From Vibrio sp. ED004 (GTDB lineage Bacteria > Pseudomonadota > Gammaproteobacteria > Enterobacterales > Vibrionaceae), in NCBI RefSeq assembly GCF_023206395.1, contig NZ_CP066149.1, forward strand, positions 744,001 through 808,000: a DNA stretch of 64,000 nucleotides, read 5' to 3'. The translations under genes and the position numbers were made by a program. The notes beneath the pieces were generated by a model. It did not search any database. It was given only the letters and a program-made list of their open reading frames with translations, and was not told where the DNA came from. Positions 50,238 to 59,076 of this stretch are shown here, piece by piece (positions within the stretch are counted from its first letter, which is position 1; every line of letters starts with the position of its first letter).

Positions 50238-50783
50238 TTAAAGCTGACCGCTCACAATGAGGTCACCTTCAAGGCTAATCACTTTGAAGGTGTTGTCTTC
50301 ATATAGACCATAGCTTGCTGCGTGCCCTTCTCGTGGGAATGTCACTGAGCTAGGGTTGAAAATGAAGATCTCATCTTGGTATTCAGCAACTGGGATATGA
50401 GTATGACCGTGAGCAATAATATCGCCCGCTTTCAGTGCTGGTCGCTTCGTTGTGTTGTACAGGTGACCATGATTTAAGAAGATACGCTGACCTGACTCAA
50501 GCAGTACCCATGAGTAATCCATCATCATTGGGAAAGACAACAGCATCTGATCCACTTCGCTGTCGCAGTTACCACGAACGGCGATGATCTCTTGAGAAAA
50601 CGCATTCAACTTCTCTGCAACCGCCGGCGGATTGTATCCCTCTGGAATCGGGTTTCTTGGACCATGATTCAGAATGTCACCCAATAGAACCAAATATTGC
50701 GCACCAGATGCTTGGTATAGCTCTAATACTTTTTCTGTTGCTGGCAGCGAACCGTGTAGGTCTGAAGCAAAAAATAATTTCAC
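50238..50783 (-). CDS. yfcE: Metallophosphodiesterase YfcE
   Basis: A 181-residue calcineurin-like phosphodiesterase. All metal-binding motifs are present: SDLHGS, LGDILNHGPRN, RGNCDSEVD, NHGHLYN and AHGHTHIPV. It acts on phosphodiesters in vitro; the native substrate is not known. It lies downstream of the CBS-PII-DUF1538 operon on the same strand (48-base gap) and could be co-transcribed. Confidence 0.94.
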   Translation of the reverse strand: MKLFFASDLHGSLPATEKVLELYQASGAQYLVLLGDILNHGPRNPIPEGYNPPAVAEKLNAFSQEIIAVRGNCDSEVDQMLLSFPMMMDYSWVLLESGQRIFLNHGHLYNTTKRPALKAGDIIAHGHTHIPVAEYQDEIFIFNPSSVTFPREGHAASYGLYEDNTFKVISLEGDLIVSGQL

Positions 50784-50830
50784 ACGTACTTCTCCATAAA
50801 ATTTATGAGCCTATTGTACGTATCTAACGG

Positions 50831-51238
50831 CTACACGTCATCTCTCGCCATACCGTTGATCACGATATTATTGTAACTAACCATACCGACAATTTTATGG
50901 TCACTAACCACAGGGGCACGACTGATTCCAAAACGCTCAAACAAGCGAGCACAATACTTCACATTCATATCGGCAGACACGCTTAAAGCTGGCTTAGTCA
51001 TGATTTCATAAACGTTAGTGCGCTTAGGCGATCGGTTCTTGGCTAACACTTTCTTGGCGATGTCATTCATCAACACGATGCCGTATTCATCATCCTCATG
51101 ACGTTTATCGACGATGATGGCTTTCACTTTGTGCTTTTTTGCCATCTCAATCGCTTCTAACACCGTCGTTAGCCCGTCAATAATCACATACGTGTTAGCC
51201 ATTACATCGCTTACTCGAATTGTCTCACCCGTATTCAT
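50831..51238 (-). CDS. CBS-domain protein, last gene of the DUF1538 operon
   Basis: A 135-residue protein consisting of a CBS pair: first copy around VSDVMANTYVIIDGLTTVLEAI, second around VYEIMTKPALSVSADMNVKYC with GISRAPVVSDHKIVGMVSYNNIV. CBS pairs bind adenine nucleotides and usually regulate a transporter or enzyme. It overlaps the PII-like gene by four bases, so it is surely made together with it and with the two DUF1538 membrane proteins. Confidence 0.88.
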   Translation of the reverse strand: MNTGETIRVSDVMANTYVIIDGLTTVLEAIEMAKKHKVKAIIVDKRHEDDEYGIVLMNDIAKKVLAKNRSPKRTNVYEIMTKPALSVSADMNVKYCARLFERFGISRAPVVSDHKIVGMVSYNNIVINGMARDDV

Positions 51239-51585
51239 AGCTCATCCTCCACAACCTTGGTTAATGTCTCGACTTGGTGCGCGACCCCGACCGCATCTTC
51301 AACATCAATCTGAACAGCAATGCCTTGTCCTGACTCTTGGTCGAACTCTCCGACTTCACCAATGGTTTCTAAAATATGCCTAGCTAAATGCTCTTCGACG
51401 ACAAACAGCAACACATCTTTTTGCACCTCCAAGGTTAAGCCAAAGAAGGTGGTTTTTTGGTTTAACCCTTGCCCTCTGGCATTGTTGATCACCGTTGCTC
51501 CAGTTGCGCCCGCATCACGCGCGGCATCGAGCACACTGTCTGTCTTGCTCTCTTCTACAAACGCTAAGATAAGTTTAAAGCGCAT
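51235..51585 (-). CDS. PII-family signal-transduction-like protein
   Basis: A 116-residue GlnB-like protein. The start [38 protein letters not shown] and the ending QGIAVQIDVEDAVGV match the PII fold and its nucleotide loops. The T-loop (GQGLNQKTTFFGLTLEVQKD) is shorter than in GlnB and lacks the uridylylated tyrosine. It probably binds ATP/ADP and docks on the DUF1538 proteins; that is inference. It overlaps DUF1538-2 by 11 bases and the CBS gene by four. Confidence 0.87.
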   Translation of the reverse strand: MRFKLILAFVEESKTDSVLDAARDAGATGATVINNARGQGLNQKTTFFGLTLEVQKDVLLFVVEEHLARHILETIGEVGEFDQESGQGIAVQIDVEDAVGVAHQVETLTKVVEDEL

Positions 51586-52369
51586 CTTTGCTCTCCTTAG
51601 AGGTGTGTAAACGGTTTAACCATTGTGTTATTTGGGCATAGCCCATCACTGAAATAATCGGAAATAAGCTCGCGAAAGCAATTAAGCCAAAGCCATCAAT
51701 TACAGGGTTTCTTCCTGGCACAGTTGAAGCGAGCCCAAGCCCTAACGCCGTCACTAAGGGAACGGTCACGGTGGATGTCGTCACTCCGCCCGAATCGTAG
51801 GCCAATGGGATCATCAATTTGGGGGCGTAAAAGGTTTGGATAACCACGACGACATAGCCAAAAATGATGTAGTAATGGATCGGGTCACCCGCCACAATCC
51901 GATAGCTTCCGAGCGAGATACCGATAGCGACTCCTAGTGCCACGGCGATTCTCAACCCATTAACACTGATGCTGCCGCCGGATACTTGATTCGCTTTAAT
52001 AGCCACCGCAATCAATGAAGGCTCAGCGATCGTGGTACTAAAACCAATGCAGAACGCAAAAAGATAAACCCAATAATAATCAAACCAAGCCAATGTCAGG
52101 CCAGAGCTGACTTTAAACTCAGTCAGAAAGCTTGGTTCGGTCAACTGCATAGCCATCGTCTCCCCTAAGGGAAACAGTGCGAGTTCCAATCCCATCAAGA
52201 AAAGAGACAACCCAAGGATGACGTAGAAAAAACCAATCAGCACCTTGGCTAAATTGTTCACAGGTTTACGTAGCACCGCCAACTGAAAACCAAAGATGAT
52301 CACCGCAATCGGAATTACATCCAGGACAGTGCCTAAAAAGGTGTCGATAAACTGCTGAGCACTGATCAT
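51575..52369 (-). CDS. DUF1538 membrane protein 2
   Basis: A 264-residue polytopic protein with about seven helices. Conserved motifs are [15 protein letters not shown] near the middle, and [20 protein letters not shown] with [19 protein letters not shown] near the C-terminus. It is a paralogue of the neighbouring gene with the same motifs in the same order, so the two may form a heteromeric transporter. The repeated Gly/Thr-rich membrane motifs suggest a re-entrant pore, but no substrate is known. It overlaps its neighbours by four and 11 bases. Confidence 0.87.
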   Translation of the reverse strand: MISAQQFIDTFLGTVLDVIPIAVIIFGFQLAVLRKPVNNLAKVLIGFFYVILGLSLFLMGLELALFPLGETMAMQLTEPSFLTEFKVSSGLTLAWFDYYWVYLFAFCIGFSTTIAEPSLIAVAIKANQVSGGSISVNGLRIAVALGVAIGISLGSYRIVAGDPIHYYIIFGYVVVVIQTFYAPKLMIPLAYDSGGVTTSTVTVPLVTALGLGLASTVPGRNPVIDGFGLIAFASLFPIISVMGYAQITQWLNRLHTSKESKDAL

Positions 52370-53106
52370 GTCACCACCATCCCATAGACCATGACAAACA
52401 TCATCGGCAACAGTGACGCAAAGGCGATCAACCCAAAGCCATCGATCATTGGATTACGGCCCTTGATTGCTGATGCTAAACCCACTCCTAATGCTGTTAC
52501 CAACGGAACGGTGATGGTTGATGTTGTCACTCCACCAGAGTCATAGGCTATCCCAATGATATTTTCAGGGGCGAAAGCGGTGAGCGCCACTACACCAATA
52601 TAACCACCTATGATCATGTACTGAATTGGCCACCCTTTTAAGATTCTCAATACTCCAAGTAAGATGGCGATACCCACCGACAATGCTACAGTGAAACGCA
52701 GACCATCTGCATATTCTTCCATTTCATTAAGAGTATTGGGGATAACACCTCCCTCGGCAGCCACTTCCGCAGCTTCAGCCGCCACCGCAGTTAGCGCAGG
52801 CTCTGCAATGGTTGTTCCAAAGCCCAAACAAAAAGCAAATGTCAGCAACCAGAACACACTCCCTTTACGAGCAAAGGCTTGAGCCATAGATTCACCAATT
52901 GGGAATAGACCCATTTCAAGCCCGAAGATAAAGAAGGTCAACCCAAAGACCACTAGCACTAAGCCAGTTAGAATAGATAACAGATGAGGAAGCGGCTCTT
53001 GCAACACCGCCAGCTGGAAGAAAGCGATCACCGCGACAATCGGCAACAGATCTCGCAGGCTGCCTAGCATGGCTCGAAACAAAGCAAGTACTGCTGCCAT
53101 CACCAC
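52366..53106 (-). CDS. DUF1538 membrane protein 1
   Basis: A 246-residue polytopic protein, first gene of a four-gene overlapped operon. It carries [38 protein letters not shown], and the hallmark [20 protein letters not shown] plus [19 protein letters not shown]. It has an acidic, alanine-rich loop ([22 protein letters not shown]) absent from its partner. The family is uncharacterised; a small-ion or metabolite transporter regulated by the PII-like and CBS proteins is the most economical guess. Confidence 0.87.
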   Translation of the reverse strand: MVMAAVLALFRAMLGSLRDLLPIVAVIAFFQLAVLQEPLPHLLSILTGLVLVVFGLTFFIFGLEMGLFPIGESMAQAFARKGSVFWLLTFAFCLGFGTTIAEPALTAVAAEAAEVAAEGGVIPNTLNEMEEYADGLRFTVALSVGIAILLGVLRILKGWPIQYMIIGGYIGVVALTAFAPENIIGIAYDSGGVTTSTITVPLVTALGVGLASAIKGRNPMIDGFGLIAFASLLPMMFVMVYGMVVT

Positions 53107-53401
53107 TCCTTATCGCTGAAATTGTGTCGAGTTATTAGTTACTAATAATCATGGCAAATCCTTATCTTTCCTTATGTGATAAATATTACGCAGTTGGTAA
53201 CATATCCGAGTAAAATCCATAAGTGTGATAACGGTGCACATCTTGGCCAAATGAATTTTATTTCACTCATTCTTTAATTTTAAAAGGCGTAATTTGGGTA
53301 TCACACGATTGAAACCAACTGATCGTTATAGTGATTTTTTCGTATTGATTGGCGATTAAAAACAAGCCATGTCTATAATTATGTTTAATAAGGAGATTGG
53401 T

Positions 53402-54316
53402 ATGAAGATATTGTTAACTGGTGGTACGGGATTTATTGGCTCTGAATTGGTTAAAAGTTGGAACACTGACGATGTGACATTGCTGACGCGGAGCCCTGAA
53501 AAAGCAAAGCAAAATCTAAATCACCTGAACCAGAACAACCTTCATTACATTCAATCCCTTGATGAACTAAGCGTCCTTAATGACTTCGATGTGGTGGTTA
53601 ACCTTGCTGGCGAACCGATAGCCGACAAGCGTTGGAGCGAAGAACAAAAAGAGAGAATCTGCAGTAGCCGCTGGCACATCACAGAAAAGTTGGTCGAGTT
53701 AATTCATGCCAGCAGCAATCCGCCTGAGGTTTTCATTAGTGGTTCAGCCGTCGGTTATTATGGCGATCAACAACAACACCCGTTTGATGAATCATTACAA
53801 GTAGAGGATGGCAGCTTCCCTCATAAGGTTTGTGCTCACTGGGAAGAGATAGCTAAGCGAGCTCAGTCAGATAACACGCGAGTGATACTACTCAGAACGG
53901 GGATTGTATTGGGAGAAAATGGCGGAGCATTAAAGAAGATGCTTATGCCTTACAAACTTGGCGTAGGTGGGCCTCTAGGTTCTGGCAAACAGTACATGCC
54001 ATGGATTCACATGCTAGATATGGTGAGAGCCATTAACCACTTGTTGTCGATTCCTCACGCTCAAGGCGAGTTTAATATGTGTGCGCCGCACCCTGTGACT
54101 AACAAGCTATTCAGCAGTACGTTAGCCAAACAATTGGGCCGACCACATTTCTTGTTCACACCAAAATGGGCAATGTCACTTCTGATGGGAGAATCATCGT
54201 GTTTGCTATTTGATAGCATCCGCTCCAAACCAAAGAAGCTCACCGAAATGGGATTCATCTTTAGTTACTCAAGAATCGAGCCTGCACTAAAAAACTTGTT
54301 ACAACATCAAGACTAA
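53402..54316 (+). CDS. TIGR01777-type epimerase (YfcH-like)
   Basis: A 304-residue extended SDR-like protein with the NAD(P) loop GGTGFIGSELV at the N-terminus and conserved VNLAGEPIADKRWSEEQKERI, ISGSAVGYYGD and RTGIVLGENGGALKKML. The family is called a sugar-nucleotide epimerase, but the substrate is not established. The ATG at 53402 follows AAGGAGATTGGT; an open frame upstream to 53369 is less likely. Confidence 0.9.
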   Translation: MKILLTGGTGFIGSELVKSWNTDDVTLLTRSPEKAKQNLNHLNQNNLHYIQSLDELSVLNDFDVVVNLAGEPIADKRWSEEQKERICSSRWHITEKLVELIHASSNPPEVFISGSAVGYYGDQQQHPFDESLQVEDGSFPHKVCAHWEEIAKRAQSDNTRVILLRTGIVLGENGGALKKMLMPYKLGVGGPLGSGKQYMPWIHMLDMVRAINHLLSIPHAQGEFNMCAPHPVTNKLFSSTLAKQLGRPHFLFTPKWAMSLLMGESSCLLFDSIRSKPKKLTEMGFIFSYSRIEPALKNLLQHQD

Positions 54317-54359
54317 TTCTTTACCCTAGAGTCATAGAGACTCTAATAAAGGATTAAGC

Positions 54360-55187
54360 GTGAACAAGTCGATTCTTATCACTGGTTGCTCAACGGGTAT
54401 TGGCTATACATGTGCTCATGCACTGCAAAAGCGCGGTTTTCATGTCATTGCATCTTGTCGTGACCCACAAGATGTTCAACGCCTTCAAGATGAAGGTCTC
54501 ACCTGCATTCAACTCGATCTTTCCAACCAAGAAAGTATTGAACATGGCGCCAAGCTTGCGATTGAGCTCGCACCTAACGGGCTATATGGATTATTCAACA
54601 ACGGCGCTTACGGTCAAGCAGGCGCACTAGAAGACCTACCAACTCAAGGACTCAGAGAGCAATTCGAAACCAACTTCTTCGGCTGGCACCATCTCGTTTG
54701 CCAGATCCTCCCGCACATGCGTGAGCGTGGCGAAGGACGAATCGTACAAAACAGTTCAGTGTTAGGCTTCGCCGCTATGAAATATCGCGGTGCTTACAAC
54801 GCTTCAAAATTCGCGATAGAAGGTTGGACTGATACTCTGCGCTTAGAACTGCATGGCAGTGGCATACACATTTCATTACTTCAACCCGGCCCTATCGAAA
54901 CCCAGTTTAGAACCAACGCCCTAAAGGCCTTTAATAAGTGGATACGCATCGAAGGCAGTGCCCACCAAGAAGCTTACCAACAGCAAAAAGACCGACTTGA
55001 AAAAGAGTCGTCGAACAACGCTTTTGTTCTGCCTGCAGAAAGCTGCATTGAACCCGTTTTTCACGCGCTGACAGCCGATAAACCTAAGTTAAGATACCGA
55101 GTGACGACACCAACCAAGGTGTTCGCAGTGTTAAAAAGGCTCCTACCAAGCCACTTGCTAGACCCTATTTTGAGAAAAGCAGCATAA
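54360..55187 (+). CDS. SDR-family oxidoreductase
   Basis: A 275-residue classical short-chain dehydrogenase. The cofactor loop TGCSTGIGYTCA, the NNGAYGQAG segment, the catalytic Ser in QNSSVLGFAA and the Tyr-x-x-x-Lys in AYNASKFAIEG are all present. It begins with GTG at 54360, preceded by AAAGGA at normal spacing. The substrate is unknown; it lies 43 bases after the epimerase gene and may share its transcript. Confidence 0.9.
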   Translation: MNKSILITGCSTGIGYTCAHALQKRGFHVIASCRDPQDVQRLQDEGLTCIQLDLSNQESIEHGAKLAIELAPNGLYGLFNNGAYGQAGALEDLPTQGLREQFETNFFGWHHLVCQILPHMRERGEGRIVQNSSVLGFAAMKYRGAYNASKFAIEGWTDTLRLELHGSGIHISLLQPGPIETQFRTNALKAFNKWIRIEGSAHQEAYQQQKDRLEKESSNNAFVLPAESCIEPVFHALTADKPKLRYRVTTPTKVFAVLKRLLPSHLLDPILRKAA

Positions 55188-55585
55188 ATTACTAACTTTG
55201 AATGCACAGTCGCAAACTTTAATGTAACGATGTAATTTATTCGTAACAATAAGATGTCATGATTTAGCCTATCTCATCAATTATTCCCAATTGATGACGC
55301 TACTTCTGGATATTTCATGACTTTAAACCGCCTTAATTGGGTAGGTGTGAGTTTGGCTATTACGTTGTTTATTCTGTTTTGAATATCTTAAGTAATACCT
55401 CACTGACCACCTCAATGAGAACGCTGTGTCTTCCGTGTTGAGATAACAACTCTATCAACATCGAAGCATGGCGTTTTTCTATTTTTGGCGCTTTTTATCT
55501 GAGATAACTGAGTTAGATCTTGAAGTTACCGACTTCTCACCCCATATTTGCAACGTATCCACAAAACAAACCTCAAGGAACGTAA
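55188..55585. other. Gap between SDR gene and ybbN
   Basis: 398 bases without a confident gene. A perfect hairpin CATCAATT-ATTCCC-AATTGATG is at 55275-55296, without a T-run. A 21-codon hydrophobic frame follows at 55317-55382. The ybbN promoter must lie in the rest. Confidence 0.6.
55317..55382 (+). CDS. Possible 21-residue membrane micropeptide
   Basis: ATG at 55317 opens a 21-codon frame starting MTLNRLNWVG, with a strongly hydrophobic second half ending in ITLFILF. The basic N-terminus followed by a single helix-like stretch is the layout of many bacterial small membrane proteins. The ribosome binding site is poor (only CTGGAT upstream), and I cannot link it to a known family. Chance is a real alternative. 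Confidence 0.3.
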   Translation: MTLNRLNWVGVSLAITLFILF

Positions 55586-56440
55586 ATGCAATCTCCGCAT
55601 ATTGTTGAACTTAATGAGCAGAACTTTCGTCAAGTATTAGAAGGTTCGATGCAGACCCCTGTACTCATCCATTTTTGGGCACCAATGAGCCAAGAGAGCG
55701 CCCAAATCATTCCTGAACTCCAAACATTAACTCAGCAATACAACGGCGCTTTTACGTTAGCCCTACTGAATTGCGAGCAAGAACAAGCGATTGCTAGCCA
55801 ATTTGGTGTTCAAGCACTGCCTACGATTGCACTGTTTGTTAACGGTCAACCTGTCGACGGTCTTGGTGGTCCTCAAAGCTTAGACGCGATTGTAGAGATG
55901 CTAAGCAAACACCTTCCTAGTCAAGATGAACTCGCACTGCGCCAAGCTCTTGAGTTAATGCAAGCAGGCGATCACACTCAAGCTTTGGCGGCAATGCAAC
56001 AGCTTCCTGCTGAGCTTAAAAACAAAGGTGAAGTAAAACTGGCGATAGCAGAGTGTTTGCTAGAAACACAACAGTTTGACCTTGCTGAAGCTCAGCTAGC
56101 AACCATCCCACTTGAGTACCAAGACAACTACTACAAAGGCCTAGTTGCGAAGCTTGAACTTCATAAACAGGCAGCTGACAGCCCTGAGATTCAAGCACTA
56201 GAATCCGCTCTTCAGCAAAACCCAAGCGATGCTAAAACGGCCTCTGAATTGGCACTGCAATACCACCAAGTGAACCGTAGCGAAGAAGCAATGGATCTAC
56301 TGTGGTCTTTCCTAGCAAAAGACCTTAATACTCTCGATGGTGACATGAAGAAAGAATTCATGGATATCTTGAGTGCGCTTGGACAAGGCAATCCGGTTGC
56401 GAGTAAATACCGTCGGCAGTTGTACTCTCTGCTTTACTAA
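55586..56440 (+). CDS. ybbN: Thioredoxin-fold co-chaperone YbbN (CnoX-like)
   Basis: A 284-residue protein with an N-terminal thioredoxin domain (about 1-110) and a C-terminal TPR-like part (about 115-284; ALELMQAGDHTQALAAMQ, ALQQNPSDAKTASELALQYHQ). The CxxC site is replaced by SQES in HFWAPMSQESAQ, so it cannot act as a thiol oxidoreductase. YbbN delivers clients to DnaK and GroEL under oxidative stress. It lies upstream of qmcA-nfeD, a known neighbourhood. Confidence 0.92.
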   Translation: MQSPHIVELNEQNFRQVLEGSMQTPVLIHFWAPMSQESAQIIPELQTLTQQYNGAFTLALLNCEQEQAIASQFGVQALPTIALFVNGQPVDGLGGPQSLDAIVEMLSKHLPSQDELALRQALELMQAGDHTQALAAMQQLPAELKNKGEVKLAIAECLLETQQFDLAEAQLATIPLEYQDNYYKGLVAKLELHKQAADSPEIQALESALQQNPSDAKTASELALQYHQVNRSEEAMDLLWSFLAKDLNTLDGDMKKEFMDILSALGQGNPVASKYRRQLYSLLY

Positions 56441-56523
56441 CAATCGTCAACGTCAGTTAAGCGTTGTAAAACACTTCGAAAACTAACAATTCAATCAATT
56501 AGTTTATCGAATATAAGAATGCC

Positions 56524-56561
56524 AAATGGGCCATAAAATCAATATTTTATGGCCCATTTTT
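56524..56561 (+). terminator. ybbN terminator
   Basis: AAATGGGCCATAAAAT-CAAT-ATTTTATGGCCCATTTTT; long perfect stem with T tail. Confidence 0.92.
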
Positions 56562-56644
56562 CGTTTATAAATTTGCTCCGATTTTAAATATGAGCCAGTA
56601 TCAATAATGAACTATCAAAAACTTAAAATTGCAAAGGATTTTGT

Positions 56645-57574
56645 ATGGCTATTGATACATTGATTACTATCGGCGTCTTTACCGTCGTCGCACTACTATT
56701 TATTTTCGCCGGAGTCAAAACCGTTCCGCAAGGCAATAACTGGACGGTAGAACGATTCGGTCGCTACACACATACCCTAAGACCGGGCTTAAACTTGATC
56801 ATTCCGTTTATTGATAAAGTAGGACAACGCATCAGTATGATGGAGCGTGTTCTCGACATCCCAGCTCAAGAAGTCATCTCTAAAGACAACGCGAACGTAG
56901 TTATTGATGCGGTGTGTTTTGTTCAGGTTATCGATGCTCCTAAAGCGGCCTATGAAGTGAACGACCTAGAGCACGCGATTCGTAACTTAACCCTCACCAA
57001 TATCCGTACTGTACTTGGCTCTATGGAACTGGATGAAATGCTCAGCCAGCGTGACATGATCAATACCAAACTGCTGAACATCGTCGATGAAGCAACCAAC
57101 CCTTGGGGCGTAAAAGTTACACGTATTGAGATTAAAGACGTACAACCACCAGCTGATCTTACCGCTGCGATGAATGCTCAGATGAAAGCAGAACGAAACA
57201 AACGTGCTGATATTCTAGAGGCAGAAGGCGTAAGACAAGCAGAGATCCTAAAAGCGGAAGGTCACAAGCAGTCTGAGATCCTGAAAGCGGAAGGTGAAAA
57301 ACAAGCTGCAATACTTCAAGCCGAAGCTCGTGAACGTGCTGCAGAAGCAGAAGCGAAAGCAACAGAAATGGTATCGACGGCGATTGCTCAAGGTGACATG
57401 CAAGCCGTAAATTACTTTATTGCGCAAGGCTACACCGACGCACTGAAATCAATTGGTCAAGCTGAAAACGGCAAGATCATCATGCTACCACTTGAAGCAA
57501 CAGGCCTAATGGGCTCTGTGGCTGGTATTGCAGAGATGTTTGCGCATAAGAATGACAAAGGTAGTAAGGACTAA
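56645..57574 (+). CDS. qmcA: SPFH/band-7 membrane protein QmcA
   Basis: A 309-residue stomatin-like protein. One N-terminal membrane helix ([19 protein letters not shown]), the SPFH domain beginning [24 protein letters not shown], then a long Glu/Ala/Lys coiled coil (about 185-245) with repeats of ILKAEG. SPFH proteins organise membrane microdomains and often partner with NfeD proteins, here three bases downstream. Confidence 0.94.
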   Translation: MAIDTLITIGVFTVVALLFIFAGVKTVPQGNNWTVERFGRYTHTLRPGLNLIIPFIDKVGQRISMMERVLDIPAQEVISKDNANVVIDAVCFVQVIDAPKAAYEVNDLEHAIRNLTLTNIRTVLGSMELDEMLSQRDMINTKLLNIVDEATNPWGVKVTRIEIKDVQPPADLTAAMNAQMKAERNKRADILEAEGVRQAEILKAEGHKQSEILKAEGEKQAAILQAEARERAAEAEAKATEMVSTAIAQGDMQAVNYFIAQGYTDALKSIGQAENGKIIMLPLEATGLMGSVAGIAEMFAHKNDKGSKD

Positions 57575-57577
57575 CTT

Positions 57578-58027
57578 ATGGTCGAATTACTAGAACAAGT
57601 AAACCACTGGCACTGGCTGGCATTTGGTCTAGCACTGCTTGCACTTGAACTGGTTGGAACCGCTGGTTACTTTTTATGGATAGGCATCTCTGCCATGTTG
57701 GTCGGTGCACTTTTGGGTGCCCTACCAATTGGTTGGCAGATGCAATGGCTATCCTTTGCAAGCTTTTCACTTATCACGACTTGGTTGTGGTGGAGAAGAC
57801 AACTCTCGAATGACAAGCAATCGGATGCAGGGCGAGAGTTAAACCAAAGAGAAAAGCAACTGGTAGGTCAAACCGTTACTCTAAGTGAAGACGTAAAGAA
57901 AGGTAGCTGTCGAATTAAGTTCGGTGACTCTTCTTGGTCTGCAAAGGCGAGTCAAGATATTCCATCTGGCACCGAAATTAAGATTGTCGCTTTAGACGGA
58001 ATAGTTCTAATAATAGAACCTTTATAG
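57578..58027 (+). CDS. NfeD-family membrane protein (YbbJ-like)
   Basis: A 149-residue protein with two or three N-terminal helices (LAFGLALLALELVGTAGYFLWIGISAML) and a C-terminal OB-fold domain (QLVGQTVTLSEDVKKGSCRIKFGDSSWSAKA). It is the usual partner of QmcA and starts three bases after it. A role in membrane quality control is inferred from the family. Confidence 0.92.
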   Translation: MVELLEQVNHWHWLAFGLALLALELVGTAGYFLWIGISAMLVGALLGALPIGWQMQWLSFASFSLITTWLWWRRQLSNDKQSDAGRELNQREKQLVGQTVTLSEDVKKGSCRIKFGDSSWSAKASQDIPSGTEIKIVALDGIVLIIEPL

Positions 58028-58346
58028 CCATGTGCTATATGGAGCCTGCATTTTCAATAAATGCAGGCTTTTTCTATTTTTGAACCTTAATAATATTCGA
58101 ATTATCATTGCGACAGATTGAATTGAAAAAAAAATAAGTTCTTATTTCGTAAAGCTAAAAGGTTTGATTAAGCTAAAAAGGTATAAGAAAGCCAGATTTC
58201 TTACCCAAGATATATATGAATAATTAGCCTGACTCTCGCTTAATTATAATTATTAAAAATGTTAAGTCCGTCCAATTTTTGAAATTTTCTTTTCCTTGTC
58301 CATACTTTCATTTATCTCAATCAGAGATAAACCTAATGGAGTTTGT
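58028..58346. other. Gap between nfeD and the 59-residue secreted protein
   Basis: 319 bases holding the nfeD terminator (58042-58074) and an AT-rich promoter region. A direct repeat AAGCTAAAAGG / AAGCTAAAAAGG occurs at 58152 and 58170, 18 bases apart, and could be a regulator site. No gene is seen. Confidence 0.6.
58042..58074 (+). terminator. qmcA-nfeD terminator
   Basis: GCCTGCATTT-TCAAT-AAATGCAGGC followed by TTTTTCTATTTTT. Confidence 0.92.
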
Positions 58347-58526
58347 ATGAGACATTTTTTAATAATTCTAACGGCTATTTTCAGCTTATCATTCGGAAGC
58401 GCTCTCGCGAGCAGTCAGTCTCCTGGTAACGGAAACATGGGGCCTATTGTAAAATGTTCAGATGGTAATGCAGTCACTCACGTACCATTACTGATCTGTA
58501 AACATTACGGCGGAAAAGTGCTGTGA
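58347..58526 (+). CDS. Small secreted protein of unknown function
   Basis: A 59-residue protein with a clear signal peptide (MRHFLIILTAIFSLSFGSALA) leaving a mature part of about 38 residues. It contains Pro/Gly/Asn-rich sequence and two cysteines (VKCSDGNAV and LICKHYGGK) that could form a disulfide. TAATGGAG precedes the start at a suitable distance. I do not recognise a family. It is convergent with cueR and is probably a single-gene unit. Confidence 0.7.
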   Translation: MRHFLIILTAIFSLSFGSALASSQSPGNGNMGPIVKCSDGNAVTHVPLLICKHYGGKVL

Positions 58527-58590
58527 TAGGAGACTAAAGTCAGGCTGGTAATGTAATTGCGGCCTGACGATTATTTATGACTGACACAAC

Positions 58591-58983
58591 CTAACTGCGG
58601 CCAGATAGATTGTTTAAGATAGGACATTCCGTGGACGCATCACCAGGGCAGTCATGAACCCAAGGTTGCAGTTGGGCTTTCATCTTATTTAATTCAGCAA
58701 GCTTCAACTCTATTTCGTCTAACTTCTGCGTTGCCTTCTTTTTTACCTCGTAGCTTTCTCTATTGGGATTCATTGCCAACTCAACCAATGATTTACACTC
58801 ATCAAGGGTAAACCCAACCATTTTAGCTCTTAGTACAAACTCTAACTGTTCGATGTGAATCTCGCCGTATTGCCTATAGCCGTTTTCTGAACGATGTGGA
58901 GGACTCATCATGCCTTTACTTTCGTAAAAACGAATGGATTTCGCTGTTGTACCAACACGCTTCGCTACTTCACCAATATTCAC
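58591..58983 (-). CDS. cueR: MerR-family copper regulator CueR
   Basis: A 130-residue MerR-type activator. The winged helix reads NIGEVAKRVGTTAKSIRFYESKGM, a coiled coil follows, and the metal loop HDCPGDASTECPI has the two cysteines at the CueR spacing. It senses Cu(I) and activates copper export genes. I choose GTG at 58983: the open frame further upstream to 59034 runs through the terminator of the next gene. Its usual targets (copA, cueO) are not in this window. Confidence 0.9.
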   Translation of the reverse strand: MNIGEVAKRVGTTAKSIRFYESKGMMSPPHRSENGYRQYGEIHIEQLEFVLRAKMVGFTLDECKSLVELAMNPNRESYEVKKKATQKLDEIELKLAELNKMKAQLQPWVHDCPGDASTECPILNNLSGRS

Positions 58984-59002
58984 AATCTTACCTGTAAGCC
59001 AA

Positions 59003-59044
59003 AAATGAAAAACCGCAGTACTGCTGTTATACAATACTGCGGTT
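59003..59044 (-). terminator. Terminator of the lipoprotein gene
   Basis: On the minus strand AACCGCAGTA and TACTGCGGTT pair across a 14-base loop and are followed by TTTCATTTTT. It lies between the lipoprotein gene and cueR. Confidence 0.85.
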
Positions 59045-59076
59045 GAAAAACATAGTTAGGGCGTAACGTTAAAGGC

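Noticed and set aside
58984-59034. N-terminal extension of cueR to an ATG at 59034
   Set aside because: It runs through the terminator hairpin of the lipoprotein gene; GTG at 58983 gives the normal MerR-family start.
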